64,000 nucleotides of DNA from Nocardia vulneris (lineage in GTDB: Bacteria; Actinomycetota; Actinomycetes; Mycobacteriales; Mycobacteriaceae), in the NCBI RefSeq assembly GCF_001613425.1, contig NZ_BDCI01000029.1:158297-222296 (forward strand). Direction: 5' to 3'. This document shows, piece by piece, positions 16,547-24,480 of the stretch. How positions within the stretch are numbered: the first letter of the stretch is position 1; each line of letters starts with the position of its first letter. The position numbers were made by a program, and so were the translations under genes. The notes beneath the pieces are model-generated. The model was not told the DNA's origin. It saw only the letters and a list, made by a program, of their open reading frames with translations, and searched no databases.

Positions 16547-17749
16547 TCACCAGCTCACCGGTAGCGCCTTCGGCCCCCGCACCAGGAGGCCGGTTTTCCA
16601 CGGCACGTCCTCGACCGGCACCGCGAGGCGCAGGGTCGGGAACCGCCGCAGCAACGAGCCTAGCGCCACCTGCAGTTCGACCCGGGCCAGTTGCGCGCCG
16701 AGGCAGTGGTGCACGCCGTGCCCGAATGCCAAGTGCGGGTTGTGCTGCCGGGCCAGATCGAGGGTCGCCGGGTCGGCGAACACGGCCTCGTCGCGGTTGG
16801 CGGCCTGGGTGTTCACGAAAACCGCCTCCCCCGCCCGCACGGTGACGCCGCAGAGTTCGAGGTCTTCGGTGGCGATCCTGGGCGACGAACCGCCGGAACC
16901 CAATTGGACGTAGCGCAGCAGTTCCTCGATCGCCGCGGGAACCGAATCCGGTCGGGCGCAGAGCATTTCCCACTGCCCGGGGTTGGTGAGCAGCACATAG
17001 GTGAAGTTCGCCAGCTGGTTGGCCGTCGTCTCGTGCCCCGCGATCAACAGCCCGATACCGAGATTGACCAATTCGTCCTCGGTCAGCCGGTCCTCGTCGT
17101 CCCGGGCGGCGACCAGCGCGCCGAGCAGGTCGTCGGTCGGCGCCGCCCGGCGTTGCGCGACCAACTCCGCGAGGTAGGCCTCCAGATTCACCCGCGCCGC
17201 GGCGATCTGCTCGCGCGTGTACGCGGTGGTGGACAGCACGGTGTCGGAGAAGTCGCGGAACCGATGCTGGTCGCGCGGTGGGACACCGAGCATTTCGCAG
17301 ATCACCGTGACCGGCAGCGGCAGCGCGAGCTGTTCGACCAGATCGGCGGGCGGGCCGAGCCGTTCGATCGCGGCCAGGCGCTCGTCCACGATCTCCTGCG
17401 CGCGCGGGCGCAGCAGCTCGACGCGGCGGCCGGTGAACGCCTTGGCCACCAGTTTGCGCAGCCTGCTGTGCTCGGGCGGGTCCATGCTGAGCAGCGAATT
17501 GCGGCGCGCGGGTTCGGGTGTGGCCCGCGGGATGTCCTCGCGCTCCACCGCCGCGCTGCGGCTGAAGCGCTGGTCGGCGAGCACGAGTTTGACGTCCTCG
17601 TAACGGGTGACCAGCCAGCCCGTACCGCCGTAGGGCAGCTGGACGCGCGTGATCGGCTCCTCGCGGCGCAGCTTCGCGTAGAGCGGGTCGATATCGAGAC
17701 GGAACGGCTCACCGAAGGGGTATCGGCGAACCTCGGCACTCGCGGTCAT
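16547..17749 (-). CDS. Cytochrome P450 (bacterial class I)
   Basis: A 400-residue soluble P450. The I-helix AGHETT, K-helix EELLR and heme loop FGHGVHHCLG are intact, giving the cysteine thiolate ligand. It is expected to hydroxylate or epoxidise a hydrophobic substrate, with electrons from the ferredoxin encoded next. ATG 17749 has GGGAGAG a few bases upstream; an upstream in-frame start would lie across the operator and is unlikely. Transcription starts from a strong-looking promoter at 17810-17838 and should be repressed through the operator at 17782-17803 by the TetR protein encoded just upstream. Substrate unknown. Confidence 0.94.
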   Translation of the reverse strand: MTASAEVRRYPFGEPFRLDIDPLYAKLRREEPITRVQLPYGGTGWLVTRYEDVKLVLADQRFSRSAAVEREDIPRATPEPARRNSLLSMDPPEHSRLRKLVAKAFTGRRVELLRPRAQEIVDERLAAIERLGPPADLVEQLALPLPVTVICEMLGVPPRDQHRFRDFSDTVLSTTAYTREQIAAARVNLEAYLAELVAQRRAAPTDDLLGALVAARDDEDRLTEDELVNLGIGLLIAGHETTANQLANFTYVLLTNPGQWEMLCARPDSVPAAIEELLRYVQLGSGGSSPRIATEDLELCGVTVRAGEAVFVNTQAANRDEAVFADPATLDLARQHNPHLAFGHGVHHCLGAQLARVELQVALGSLLRRFPTLRLAVPVEDVPWKTGLLVRGPKALPVSW

Positions 17750-17781
17750 GAGCTCTCCCTTTCCCGACGCCGGCACTGGGC

Positions 17782-17838
17782 AATGTAAGCACGCGCTTAC
17801 ATTCATCCCATGTTAGGCAGCTCACAGTGCCCAGTCAA
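17782..17838 (-). promoter_or_regulatory. P450 promoter and TetR-type operator
   Basis: On the minus strand a -35 TTGACT (17833-17838) and -10 TAACAT (17810-17815) have a 17-bp spacer, close to sigma-A consensus. Just downstream, covering the likely start point, is a dyad with perfect 9-bp arms, AATGTAAGC and GCTTACATT, around a 4-bp centre (17782-17803). A repressor bound there would block initiation or clearance. The neighbouring TetR gene is the obvious candidate. Confidence 0.82.
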
Positions 17839-17851
17839 CGGACGGATTCCG

Positions 17852-18448
17852 TTACGGCGGAGGGAAATTCACGTCGACCCCGGCGAGCAGCGTCTGCGCC
17901 GCACGCAGCACATGCCGGGCAACCACCGCGGGATCGGCGCTCGCCAGCGGTTCGCGCCGATGCACCGACCGCATCAGCCCGATGCCGAGCACCCAGGCGA
18001 GCACCAGATCGGCCAGCAACTCCGCGTCCGGTTCGTCGCTCAGCGACGACAGCGCGCGCACGTAGTCGTCACCCAGTTCCCGCCGGATCGCCGAGGCGCC
18101 CTCGTCGTGGCCGCTCGAACGCAGGGCGGCCTGCAGCCAGTTGCCGCGGGCCGGTTCCCCCTCGGACTGCAACGCCCGCGCGAGCACCCGGGCGAGCAGG
18201 GTTTCGGCCGGCCCCTGCTCGAGCACCCGCCGCTCGCGATCGGCGAGCGCCGCCCGGAACAGCTCGTCCTTGTTGCCGAAGTACCGGAACAGCAACGCCT
18301 GATTCACCTCGGCGCGCGCCGCGATATCGCGCACCGTGGCGCGCTCGTAGCCGCGCTCGGCGAACAACTCCTGGGCCGCCGCCAGAATCGCGGCCCTGGT
18401 GCTCGCCGCGTCCTTCTTGCGGCCGGCCGGCTGCTGGTCACTGGTCAT
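17852..18448 (-). CDS. TetR-family repressor, likely of the P450-ferredoxin unit
   Basis: A 198-residue repressor. The N-terminal helix-turn-helix is ATVRDIAARAEVNQALLFRYFGNKDELFRAAL (key parts: TVRDIAARA, LLFRYFGNKDELF); the rest is the helical ligand-binding and dimer domain. ATG 18448 has GGAGGA 5 bases upstream. The stop is 102 bases before the P450 start and the gap holds a promoter and palindromic operator, so it most likely represses the P450 and ferredoxin. I saw no second copy of the operator upstream of its own start, so autoregulation is not evident. Confidence 0.9.
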   Translation of the reverse strand: MTSDQQPAGRKKDAASTRAAILAAAQELFAERGYERATVRDIAARAEVNQALLFRYFGNKDELFRAALADRERRVLEQGPAETLLARVLARALQSEGEPARGNWLQAALRSSGHDEGASAIRRELGDDYVRALSSLSDEPDAELLADLVLAWVLGIGLMRSVHRREPLASADPAVVARHVLRAAQTLLAGVDVNFPPP

Positions 18449-18703
18449 AGGTCCTCCGGTCGCCCGATCTCGGAAGAGCAGCGTATTGCAGCGCGGACCG
18501 CACCGGCGGGCACCGAGCCCGACCCGGATCGTGGTGCCCCTCTTTCTCAGGGCCACCGCGTTGCCGCCGCGGCTCGTAGCCTGGAAGCCGGACGGTAACT
18601 GCGGCGCGGAGGTACGGCACAGTGTGCGTGGGTGATTCGGCCCGTGGCCGCGCAGCAGCCGCCGGGCAGCTCTGGATCGGGTCGCGGCGCAGGGGGTTTC
18701 ATC

Positions 18704-19672
18704 ATGATCATCCGGCGGTATAGCGAAACCATGCCGGTTTCAAAGTTTTTGATCTCCGCGGCCGGGGTGCTGGCCGCCTGCCTCGTGCTCACCGTGCTGG
18801 CCGTGCGGCCCGCCGCGGCGCAGGCGCGCCTGGTGGACGAGGTGCCGCTGGCCGACACCATCTCGCGGATCGACGTGTACTCGCCCGCGATGGATCGCGT
18901 GATCAGCAACCGGGTGATCCGGGCCGCCGGCGGGCCCGCGCCGACGCTGTACCTGCTCACCGGCATCGGCGGCGGCGAAGACGGCATCTCCTGGTGGGAC
19001 GACACCGATGTACGAGAGTTCTTCGCGGACAAGCACGTCAACGTGGTGATGCCGGTGGGCGGCAAGTTCAGCCTGTACACCGACTGGGTGGCCGACGATC
19101 CGGTGATCGGCCGCAACAAGTGGCAGACCTACCTCACCCAGGAGTTACCCGGCGTGCTCGACGCCCGGCTCGGCAGCACCGGGCGCAACGCGATCGCGGG
19201 CGTGTCGATGAGCGCGGGCTCGGCGGTGGATCTCGCGATCCAGTCCGGTCCCCTGTACAGCGCGGTCGCGGCATACAGCGGCTGCCCGTGGACCGCCGAC
19301 GCGCTCGGCACCGCGATGATCAACGCGCAGGTGGGACGGGGCGGCGCGAACACGGCCAATATGTGGGGCGCGCCCGGCGACGCGATCTGGCGGGTGCACG
19401 ACGCCTTCGCCAACGCGGCCGCGCTCGCCGGTAAGACGATCTACCTGTCCGCCGCGACCGGCACGCCGGGCGCGATCGACGAGGGCGGCCTGCCGTTCCC
19501 GCCCGTCGAGGCGATCGCGAGCTCGTGCACGGCGGCCTTCGCGGCCCGGCTGACCCAGCTCGGACTGCCGGTGATCCACGTCAACCGGCCCGAGGGCGCG
19601 CACACCTGGGGACAGTTCGAGACCGACCTGCACGACTCGTGGCCGCACCTGGCCCGCGCCATCGGCGCCTAG
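18704..19672 (+). CDS. Antigen-85-like mycolyltransferase/esterase
   Basis: A 322-residue exported enzyme. The signal peptide ends near RPAAAQA. The alpha/beta fold follows antigen 85: YLLTGIGGGEDGISWW, VNVVMPVGGKFSLYTDW, the nucleophile in GVSMSAGSAVDL and the His in HTWGQFE near the end. These enzymes move mycolic acids onto trehalose or arabinogalactan in the outer envelope, which supports a mycolate-bearing host. ATG 18704 is chosen for the AGGGGG ribosome site about 8 bases upstream; ATG 18731 is an alternative. It stands alone, with the divergent TetR unit on one side and the repair genes converging on the other. Confidence 0.85.
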   Translation: MIIRRYSETMPVSKFLISAAGVLAACLVLTVLAVRPAAAQARLVDEVPLADTISRIDVYSPAMDRVISNRVIRAAGGPAPTLYLLTGIGGGEDGISWWDDTDVREFFADKHVNVVMPVGGKFSLYTDWVADDPVIGRNKWQTYLTQELPGVLDARLGSTGRNAIAGVSMSAGSAVDLAIQSGPLYSAVAAYSGCPWTADALGTAMINAQVGRGGANTANMWGAPGDAIWRVHDAFANAAALAGKTIYLSAATGTPGAIDEGGLPFPPVEAIASSCTAAFAARLTQLGLPVIHVNRPEGAHTWGQFETDLHDSWPHLARAIGA

Positions 19673-19727
19673 GACCTGGCCACAACCGTCTCCGTTCGGA
19701 AGTAGCTCGGCGCTCGCCACGGCCGGG

Positions 19728-20234
19728 TCAGACCGCCAAGGGCAAACGGAGCTCGGCGGATTCGAGGTCGAGCAGCGCGCGTTTCGCGGGCAACCCGCCC
19801 GCATAACCGGTGAGCGCACCGTCCGCGCCGAGCACCCGATGGCACGGGATGAGCAGCAGCAGCGGATTCCGGGCGAGCGCACCACCGACCTTGCGGGCAT
19901 CGGCGGGTCCACGTCCGAGCGTGCGGGCCAGCGCACCGTAAGTGGTGGTGTGGCCGTACGGGGTGCCGGCCTCGAGCGCGGACAACACGTCCCGATCGAA
20001 GGCGCTCAGAGCGGAACGGTCCAGGGGCACGGTGAATTCGCGGCGGGTGCCCGCCAGGTAGGCGTCGATCTGGCGGACCGCGGCGAGCAGATACTCCAGG
20101 GCGCAGGAGTTCTCGGCGGTCGGCGCGGCGTCCGGTGCGTCCGTGAACTCGACGCGCGTGAGACCCGCGGTCCCTGCCGCCAGCCGCAGGTTGCCCAGGA
20201 CCGAGGCGTGCACGATGCGGGCGGTGGTAGTCAT
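19728..20234 (-). CDS. ogt: Methylated-DNA-protein-cysteine methyltransferase (Ogt), copy 1
   Basis: A 168-residue suicide repair protein that takes the alkyl group from O6-alkylguanine or O4-alkylthymine. The acceptor motif LIPCHRVLG is intact, as are the DNA-binding helix GTPYGHTTTYGALA and the ARKVGGALARNP segment. ATG 20234 has AAAGGAG upstream. It has its own promoter matching the one before the sigma gene (20265-20297), so it can be expressed with or without the upstream repair genes. It is the last gene of the alkylation island. Confidence 0.95.
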   Translation of the reverse strand: MTTTARIVHASVLGNLRLAAGTAGLTRVEFTDAPDAAPTAENSCALEYLLAAVRQIDAYLAGTRREFTVPLDRSALSAFDRDVLSALEAGTPYGHTTTYGALARTLGRGPADARKVGGALARNPLLLLIPCHRVLGADGALTGYAGGLPAKRALLDLESAELRLPLAV

Positions 20235-20264
20235 AATCGGCTCCTTTGTTCGATCTCGTCCCCC

Positions 20265-20297
20265 GGTAGACGCCCGCCCGGGCCGGAACGTGAGATC
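20265..20297 (-). promoter_or_regulatory. ECF-type promoter for ogt copy 1
   Basis: Minus-strand GATCTCACGTT (20287-20297) and GTCTACC (20265-20271) with 16 bases between CACGT and GTCTACC. The same two elements at the same spacing precede the sigma gene at 22458-22490. The matching intergenic blocks share nothing else of note, which argues for a sigma-factor recognition site rather than a recent duplication. Confidence 0.78.
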
Positions 20298-20559
20298 ACT
20301 CGGAGTCGTTCTGCTGTAAAGCTTTCCATGTCGCGTACTGCTCCGGCAGGCAGACCGCGCACGGGCGGTAGCCCGCGCTGAGCGCCGTGGCCTCGTCGGC
20401 GAAGAACACCCGGTGCGCGCGGTAGGCGCCGCGCGCCAGCGCACGCAGCGCGGACGGACAGTCGAGTCGCCCGTAGAGCTTGCCGCGCCGATGGCCGCCG
20501 TACCGGCCCGGGGTCGGGCTCCGGTACGGGCGGCCCGCGCCGTCCAGCAGCGTGTACAT
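20296..20559 (-). CDS. Stand-alone Ada-type zinc domain without the methyl-acceptor Cys
   Basis: An 87-residue protein matching the N-terminal metal-binding domain of Ada: LYGRLDCPSALR, then RVFFADEATALSAGYRPCAVCLPE. In Ada four cysteines bind zinc, and the first (Cys38 in E. coli, IFCRPSC) accepts the methyl from phosphotriesters. Here that position is Gly (LYGRLDC), while the other three Cys are kept. It therefore cannot work as an Ada methyl sensor in the usual way, though it may bind zinc or DNA. ATG 20559 is 7 bases after the oxygenase stop, so it is in that operon. Confidence 0.8.
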   Translation of the reverse strand: MYTLLDGAGRPYRSPTPGRYGGHRRGKLYGRLDCPSALRALARGAYRAHRVFFADEATALSAGYRPCAVCLPEQYATWKALQQNDSE

Positions 20560-20566
20560 CCGAGCG

Positions 20567-21295
20567 CTAGTGCGCGTCGTGCAGGACCAGGCCCAGCGTG
20601 TGCCGGACCCCACCGCGAATCCGGCTGACGCCGTGCCGGACCGGCGCACGGGACCAGCCGCGACTCGACGGCGTCGGCCGGTCGCGGGTCGTGAAGATCA
20701 GGCCGTGTCCCTGTTCGAGCACCGTGACGGTGGCCTTCGACTGGGCTCGTGGACGTTGCTCCACGAGCAGGAACTCCCCGCCGGTGTGGTCGACGCCCGG
20801 CCGGTCCAGGCCGAGCACGATCTGCAACGGGAAGACCAGGTCGCCGTAGAGGTCGCGGTGCAGCGCGTTCCAGTCACCCGCGGTGTAGCGCAACAGGATC
20901 GGCGTCGGCTTGGTCTGGCCCGCGGCATGACAGGCAGCGAGCCAGTCCGCGAAATCGTCGGGCCACGGCGCCGGATCGCCGAGCCGTTCGGCCCAGGAAC
21001 GCGCGACGGGCAACAGCTTTCGATAGAACGCCGCACGCAGTGCCATGATCGGTTCGGGTACCGGGTCGGTGAAATAACGGTAGGTGCCCTGGCCGAAGCG
21101 GTAGCGGGCCATATCGATGGTCGAGCGGAATCGCCCCGGGTCTTCCCACATGCCGGTGAATTCGGCGCATTCGGCCGGGGTCAGCAGTGGGCCGGTCTGG
21201 GCGCAGCCGTACGCGTCGAGTTCCTCGATGAGGGCAGGCCAGGATTGTGTGGCCACGCGATCAGCCAGTGCAACAGAGGTTTTCGTGTCGTTCAT
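20567..21295 (-). CDS. 2OG-Fe(II) oxygenase, candidate DNA dealkylase
   Basis: A 242-residue non-heme iron dioxygenase. The facial triad shows as HRDLYGD (H-x-D) and a late His in VRHTLGLVLHD, with an Arg for 2-oxoglutarate just before it (SRIRGGVRH). Two-oxoglutarate oxygenases such as AlkB remove methyl groups from bases, but the overall sequence (FQLPLQ-like core, GGEFLLVEQRPR) is not AlkB and fits the prolyl-hydroxylase-like DUF2086 group. Its place between two ogt genes and behind the sigma factor suggests a repair role (inference). ATG 21295 has GGAGG 4 bases upstream. Confidence 0.8.
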   Translation of the reverse strand: MNDTKTSVALADRVATQSWPALIEELDAYGCAQTGPLLTPAECAEFTGMWEDPGRFRSTIDMARYRFGQGTYRYFTDPVPEPIMALRAAFYRKLLPVARSWAERLGDPAPWPDDFADWLAACHAAGQTKPTPILLRYTAGDWNALHRDLYGDLVFPLQIVLGLDRPGVDHTGGEFLLVEQRPRAQSKATVTVLEQGHGLIFTTRDRPTPSSRGWSRAPVRHGVSRIRGGVRHTLGLVLHDAH

Positions 21296-21356
21296 ACCGC
21301 CTCCAGAGTTCAGCGGATTGTCGGCGCGCGGCACTCGTCCTGCGCGGCAAGAGAAT

Positions 21357-21977
21357 TCATGCGGCTTCGAGGGTGAGCAGCGTGGACTTCGCGGCGCTGC
21401 CGCCCACGTACTGGCCGATCGAGCCGTCGCTGCGGACCACCCGGTGGCACGGGATTACCACGGGCAGCGGGTTGTGCGCGCAGGCCGAACCGACGGCGCG
21501 CACCGCGCGGGGATTGCCGACCGCGGCCGCGACCGCGGCATAGCTTTCCCGGCGGCCGTAGCCGATCGCGCTCAACTGCTCGATCACCTGCCGCCGGAAA
21601 CCGGCCGTCAACCGCAGATCCAGCGGCAGCTCGAAATGTGTTCGCGCACCGGCGAAATACTCGTCGAGCTCGCGGGCCGCGGCATCGAGCCGCGCCGGTG
21701 CCGCAAGCACCCGGGGACTGACCCGCTCGGCGAGCAGGTGCAGCACCGCGTCGTGGTTCTCGCTGGGATAGGCGACGCGCACCAACCCGACGGGGGTGGC
21801 CGCGAGCAGCAGCGTGCCGACCGGGGTGTCCACGGTCCGGTAGGCGACATCGAGCAGGCCCGCGTCCTGCGCCTGCTCGGCCAGCCGGCGCCGCAGCGCC
21901 GCCAGCAGTTCGGCGCCGCCGGACGCGAGGCCGTCGAACAGGCCGTCCGGGTCGCCACGGTCGATGGTGGCCATCAT
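21357..21977 (-). CDS. Ogt-family methyltransferase copy 2 with N-terminal extension
   Basis: A 206-residue protein. Residues about 50-206 are a complete methylated-DNA-protein-cysteine methyltransferase with VIPCHRVVRSDG as acceptor site and AVGSACAHNP. The first 45 residues are an added helical segment (LLAALRRRLAEQAQDAGLL) not present in copy 1. ATG 21977 overlaps the sigma stop by four bases (ATGA), so the two proteins are made together in near-equal amounts. This coupling makes it a possible partner or sensor for the sigma factor, which otherwise has no visible anti-sigma factor. Confidence 0.92.
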   Translation of the reverse strand: MMATIDRGDPDGLFDGLASGGAELLAALRRRLAEQAQDAGLLDVAYRTVDTPVGTLLLAATPVGLVRVAYPSENHDAVLHLLAERVSPRVLAAPARLDAAARELDEYFAGARTHFELPLDLRLTAGFRRQVIEQLSAIGYGRRESYAAVAAAVGNPRAVRAVGSACAHNPLPVVIPCHRVVRSDGSIGQYVGGSAAKSTLLTLEAA

Positions 21978-22453
21978 GTCTCATCCTTCGGGTAGAGCTT
22001 GCGCAGCGTTTTGAGGCCGTCGGCGGCGGCGCGGCGGGCGGCGTCGGTGGAATTGCCGAGCAGCCGGGCGATCTCGGCGTGCGGCAGGCCTGCCAGGTAG
22101 TGGTAGGCGACCGCCTGACGTTGCTTGGGCGGCAAGGCTTTCAAGGCGGCCCACAGGTCGGGGTCGTAGTCCGCCGGGTCGGGGCTCGCGGCGCGACGCT
22201 CGGGCAGCGTCTCGGCGGGGACGGGCGCACGGGTCAGTGCGCGCCCGACATCGATCGCGCGCCGATGCGCGATGGTGACCAGCCAGGCCTCGATGTTCGC
22301 GTCGGCGTCCAGGTCGGGGTAGGCGCGCAGCGCGGAGAGAAACGTCTCCGACCACGCGTCGGCTGCGTCCGTCGGGCCGAGCACCGCCCGGCAGACGCGC
22401 AGCACCATCGGGCCGTACTCGGCCACCACTTCCTCGAACGGAGGCAATCTCAC
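21974..22453 (-). CDS. ECF sigma factor of the alkylation-repair operon
   Basis: A 159-residue sigma-70 family protein of the extracytoplasmic-function group. Region 2 spans about 8-70 (EYGPMVLRVCRAVLGP, DAWSETFLSALRAY, EAWLVTIAHRRAID) and region 4 about 100-155 (ALKALPPKQRQAVAYHYLAG, AEIARLLGNSTDAARR). It starts at GTG 22453, four bases after the -10 element GTCTACC, so the message is probably leaderless. The same promoter lies before ogt copy 1, so it probably directs its own operon and that gene. No anti-sigma gene is adjacent; its control may be through the coupled Ogt protein. Confidence 0.92.
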   Translation of the reverse strand: MRLPPFEEVVAEYGPMVLRVCRAVLGPTDAADAWSETFLSALRAYPDLDADANIEAWLVTIAHRRAIDVGRALTRAPVPAETLPERRAASPDPADYDPDLWAALKALPPKQRQAVAYHYLAGLPHAEIARLLGNSTDAARRAAADGLKTLRKLYPKDET

Positions 22454-22457
22454 ACCG

Positions 22458-22490
22458 GGTAGACGCGCGGGTCGCCGGAAACGTGAGATC
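22458..22490 (-). promoter_or_regulatory. ECF-type promoter of the sigma operon (autoregulatory)
   Basis: Minus-strand GATCTCACGTT (22480-22490) and GTCTACC (22458-22464), with 16 bases between CACGT and GTCTACC, fill nearly all of the 43-base gap between the recD stop and the sigma start. The elements match those before ogt copy 1 base for base. Confidence 0.8.
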
Positions 22491-22496
22491 CGCCGG

Positions 22497-24413
22497 TCAC
22501 CGCCCGTCCGCCCCGGTGGGCCGGGACAGCCCGCTGGCGCGCAGCACGCGGCGCGCGATCCCGGCCCGGATGGACTCGTCGGTGCCGATGATGCGGACGT
22601 GGCGGCGGGCGCGGGTGATCGCGGTGTAGAGCAACTCCCTGGTCAGCAAAGTCGACTCCGGTTCGGGCAGCACCACCGAGACGGTGTCGTACTGGCTGCC
22701 CTGACTGCGGTGGATGGTCATGGCGAACACGGTGACCACGGCCGGGAACTGGGTGGGGTGCACCAGATACGGCTCGCTGCCGCGTTGCAGCGCGGCGCGC
22801 AGCGACCCGTCGGGCATGCGCACCACGACGCCGGTGTCGCCGTTGTAGATCCGCGCCTCGTGATCGTTCGCGGTGACGAGCAGCGGCTGCCCCGGATACC
22901 AAGGCGCATGGTGGGATTCGGGCCCTGCTCCGCCGGCGGCCGCCCATTCGGCCGCCATCCGATCCCAGCGCTCGACGCCGAACGGGCCCTGCCGGTGCGC
23001 GCAGAGCAGCCGGTGCGATTCGAGCGCGGTCAACGCGCCCGCCGCGTCCCCGTCGAGCGCCGCGGCGGTCACCGCGCGCGCCGCGGTCACGACATCGGCA
23101 CGCACGGCGGCCATTTCGTCGGGTGCGCTGAGCGACAGCTCGTCCCCACCCGCGCGCAGCAGCTCGAGCGCGGTGTCGGCGTCGCCCGCGCGGACCGCCA
23201 CCGCGAGGTCCGCGATCCGGCCGCCGAAGCGACGACCCCGGGTCAGCCGGACGATGCCGCCGCGCAGCCGGGTGCGCTCCAGCACGCTCAGGGCGGCCGG
23301 ATGCTGTTCCGGCGCGGCCGATTCCGGCGCATCCGCGCCGAGGATCTGATCCAGCACCGGATTCGGGGTGCCCGCGACGGGACCCGCGACGAGGTCGGCG
23401 AGCACCGCGCCCGCGTCCACCGAGGCGAGCTGATCGGGGTCGCCGACGAGCACCAGCCTGGTGTCCGGGCGCAGCGCGGCGAACAGCCTGCTCATCATGG
23501 TCAGCGACACCATCGAGGTCTCGTCGACGACGATCACGTCATAGGGCAGACGGTTGAATTCGTGATACTTGAATCGGGTGGTGCGGCCGCGCTGCCAGCC
23601 GAGCAGCCGGTGCAGCGTGGCGGCGGTCAGATCGGGCAGCCCGAGCGCCGCCGCCTGTTCGCGCACCGCCTCCTGCAACCGGGCCGCGGCCTTGCCCGTC
23701 GGCGCGGCCAGCGCGATCCGCAGCGCGGGCAGTTTGGGATTGGCTTTGCGATGCGCGTCGAGCAGGCCGATGATGCGGGCGATGGTGTGCGTCTTGCCGG
23801 TGCCCGGACCGCCCGCCACCACGGTGGTCCAGTGCGTCGCGGCGAGCGCGGCGGCCAGCCGCTGCCGGTCCGGCGTCCCGTCCATCGACGCGTCGAACAG
23901 CCGATCCAGTTCGCGCCGAACGATATTCGGGTCCACCACCGGATGGTCGCCGGAGCGCTCGGTGAGCACCCGGCGCACGGTCTGCTCCTGCTGGTAGTAG
24001 CGATCGAGGTAGAGCAGCGGGCCGGAATCGTCGCGGCCCTGCGATTCGACCAGACGCAACGGCCGCAACGGGCCCGCGGGGCCGCCGGTCACCAGCGGGC
24101 TCACCCGCAGCGCGGCCACGACCGCCTCGATATCGGGCCACGGCAAGGTCGCCGGGTCGATCCGCTCGCCGGTGTCCCAGGTCTCGTCGGCGTCGATGCC
24201 GATCTCGCGCATCCGGTGCAGCTCGAGACAGACCGAGCCGGAACGCACCGCCCGCACGGCCAGGGCCGCCGCGAACAGCACCTCGCCGGTCTCCTCCCGT
24301 CCCAACCGGCCGAGCCGCACCGCGACGTGCACATCGGCGGCCGAGAGCACGCCCGCCTCGTTGAAGGTGCGCAGCAGCCCGGTTCCGCGCTGCGCCAACT
24401 GGATCGAGGTCAC
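22497..24413 (-). CDS. recD: Exodeoxyribonuclease V subunit alpha (RecD helicase)
   Basis: The 5'-3' helicase of RecBCD, 638 residues. It has an N-terminal domain, Walker A GGPGTGKTHT, Walker B VVDETSMV, GDPDQLASV, and C-terminal helicase motifs TIHRSQGSQYD and LLYTAITRAR. GTG 24413 is chosen because GGAGG lies 5 bases upstream; GTG 24440 is an alternative. It is the third gene of recC-recB-recD on this strand. Together the three make the double-strand-break resection enzyme. Confidence 0.95.
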   Translation of the reverse strand: MTSIQLAQRGTGLLRTFNEAGVLSAADVHVAVRLGRLGREETGEVLFAAALAVRAVRSGSVCLELHRMREIGIDADETWDTGERIDPATLPWPDIEAVVAALRVSPLVTGGPAGPLRPLRLVESQGRDDSGPLLYLDRYYQQEQTVRRVLTERSGDHPVVDPNIVRRELDRLFDASMDGTPDRQRLAAALAATHWTTVVAGGPGTGKTHTIARIIGLLDAHRKANPKLPALRIALAAPTGKAAARLQEAVREQAAALGLPDLTAATLHRLLGWQRGRTTRFKYHEFNRLPYDVIVVDETSMVSLTMMSRLFAALRPDTRLVLVGDPDQLASVDAGAVLADLVAGPVAGTPNPVLDQILGADAPESAAPEQHPAALSVLERTRLRGGIVRLTRGRRFGGRIADLAVAVRAGDADTALELLRAGGDELSLSAPDEMAAVRADVVTAARAVTAAALDGDAAGALTALESHRLLCAHRQGPFGVERWDRMAAEWAAAGGAGPESHHAPWYPGQPLLVTANDHEARIYNGDTGVVVRMPDGSLRAALQRGSEPYLVHPTQFPAVVTVFAMTIHRSQGSQYDTVSVVLPEPESTLLTRELLYTAITRARRHVRIIGTDESIRAGIARRVLRASGLSRPTGADGR

Positions 24414-24480
24414 CGCGGCCTCCGCTCGCCGCGAACGCACCGTTGCCGCGCGGCCGCGGCCCGGGCGATGCTGTCTGCGC

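Noticed and set aside
19728..22453. Ada-AlkA type adaptive response operon
   Set aside because: No AlkA glycosylase or AraC-type Ada DNA-binding domain; control elements are those of an ECF sigma factor instead.
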